Assembly (NCBI RefSeq): GCF_008831285.2
Contig: NC_045141.1
Location: 4,853,224-4,917,223, forward strand
Length of the DNA stretch: 64,000 bases
Source: Nymphaea colorata
Lineage: Eukaryota; Streptophyta; Magnoliopsida; Nymphaeales; Nymphaeaceae
Direction of reading: 5' to 3'
The position numbers were made by a program, and so were the translations under genes. Numbering within the stretch: position 1 is the first letter of the stretch; the number at the start of each line of letters is the position of its first letter. The notes beneath the pieces are model-generated. The model made no database searches, was not told the origin of the DNA, and was given only the letters and a program-made list of their open reading frames with translations. Positions 63,111 to 64,000 of this stretch are shown here, one piece after another.

Positions 63111-64000
63111 GGAAGGATCATAAAAAGTCGTTGGAGATGACTCACTGTCTTTATTAGTACTGATCGGTGAAACAGTAGGCTTAGTCTTGATGATATTAGC
63201 TCGTTTGATGATATTTGAGATATAGGATTGTTGACATAGATATATTGAATGTGTTGTCCATGTGACTTTGATCCAAGAAAATATGATAAGAGTCGAAGAC
63301 CTTTAATTGAAAATGTATCTTGTAGTTGTCGTATAACCCAGTCAACAAGAGATGGGGATGATCCAGTAAGAATTATACCGTCAACATAAATGAGCATATA
63401 AAGTTTCACAGTGCCTTTGGAATAAATAAATAGTGACACATCAGATTGTGAGGTGAAGAAACCAAGCTTTTGGAGATGACAATTGAGCCGATGATTCCAA
63501 GCTCGAGGAGCTTGTTTGAGACCACAGATGGCTTTTTCCAGTTTGCATACGTAAGTAGGATGTTCTTGATCTTCAAATCCTTCAGGTTGAGTCATATAGA
63601 CATCCTCATCAAGTTAGCCACTAAGAAACGCATTGTCAAAATCAAGTTGACGAAGAGGCCACCATATTGCACGCTAAAGATAGTAAAACCCGAATAGTAA
63701 TGGGTTGTACTATTGGACTGAATGTTTCTGAGTAGTCGATGCCTTCTTCTTGTTGGAAACCACGAGCAACAAGTTGTGCCTTATGTCTGGCTTTGGTCCC
63801 ATCAACATTTCATTTGATTTTGTACACCCATTTTGAGCTAATGACATGAAGACTAGGGCGTGTGGGAATGATATGTGTGATTTTGTTTGAGTGCCTTGAT
63901 CTCATGTTTCATAGCTTGTTGCCAGTCACTATGTTTAATCGCTTCTTTAAACGAGGTTGGTTCCTTCTGATCTAGCATAACACAAAAAGTTTTTGGTACC
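63111..64000 (-). pseudogene. Copia family 3: reverse transcriptase region (runs off the window)
   Basis: The minus-strand ORF from 63,595 reads MTQPEGFEDQEHPTYVCKLE, ICGLKQAPRAWNHRL, LYMLIYVDGIILTGSS and FSIKGLRLLSYFLG. The catalytic YVDD is YVDG. Upstream, beyond a stop near 63,615, come DFDNAFLSG and [16 protein letters not shown], the RT start, continuing past the window edge. The enzyme is inactive as read. Confidence 0.92.

Noticed and set aside
1-64000. CRISPR-like or phage-type arrays
   Set aside because: The tandem arrays are few-copy local duplications in plant DNA without spacers.

Overview
The window is plant nuclear DNA. It is AT-rich and intron-bearing, and holds decayed plant immune-receptor genes buried in Copia, TRIM and LINE debris. 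It contains a TIR-NB-LRR (TNL) gene, a class missing from grasses and most monocots, and LRR-XII (EFR/FLS2/Xa21-like) receptor kinases. A dicot, magnoliid or basal angiosperm therefore fits; I cannot name the species. There are no bacterial-type genes, CRISPR arrays, rRNAs or convincing tRNAs. A run of exactly 100 N marks an assembly gap at 61,030-61,129.

Layout. 1-0.65 kb is the 3' tail and LTR of a Copia element. 2.2-14.1 kb is one TNL pseudogene on the plus strand. Its TIR exon is cut by a TRIM retroelement and about 5.3 kb of other DNA, and the NB-ARC, LRR and C-terminal exons follow with clear GT-AG introns but many stops and frameshifts. 14.8-19.7 kb is a degenerate minus-strand Copia. 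21.2-24.0 kb repeats pieces of the TNL locus (5.35-7.97 kb and 2.22-2.72 kb), so the TNL region was once duplicated. 25.5-26.5 kb is a second 3' fragment of the Copia family seen at the left edge.

From about 28 kb rightward the landscape is a graveyard of LRR-XII receptor kinases. A very large inverted duplication (left arm about 30.35-38.14 kb, right arm about 49.75-56.76 kb) flanks an 11.6-kb centre. The centre contains a smaller inverted pair of LINE ORF1 fragments (39.37-40.79 and 42.34-43.58 kb), a 176-bp tandem array, and the 5' half of a kinase gene killed by three nonsense codons (47.0-47.83 kb). Isolated kinase C-terminal tails lie at 29.7 and 38.2 kb. The best-preserved kinase is on the minus strand at 59.0-61.03 kb. 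It has a complete non-RD kinase domain split by a phase-1 intron, but carries frameshifts and abuts the N gap. The window ends in another minus-strand Copia (62.15-64.0 kb).

I see no intact protein-coding gene that I would call functional with confidence. Genes here do not work together as a pathway. What links them is history: clustered immune receptors duplicating, inverting and decaying among transposons. The most unusual objects are the nested inverted duplications, the TRIM sitting inside a TIR exon, and a set of short foldback islands made of degenerate oligomer repeats. I found no clear novel biochemical system.
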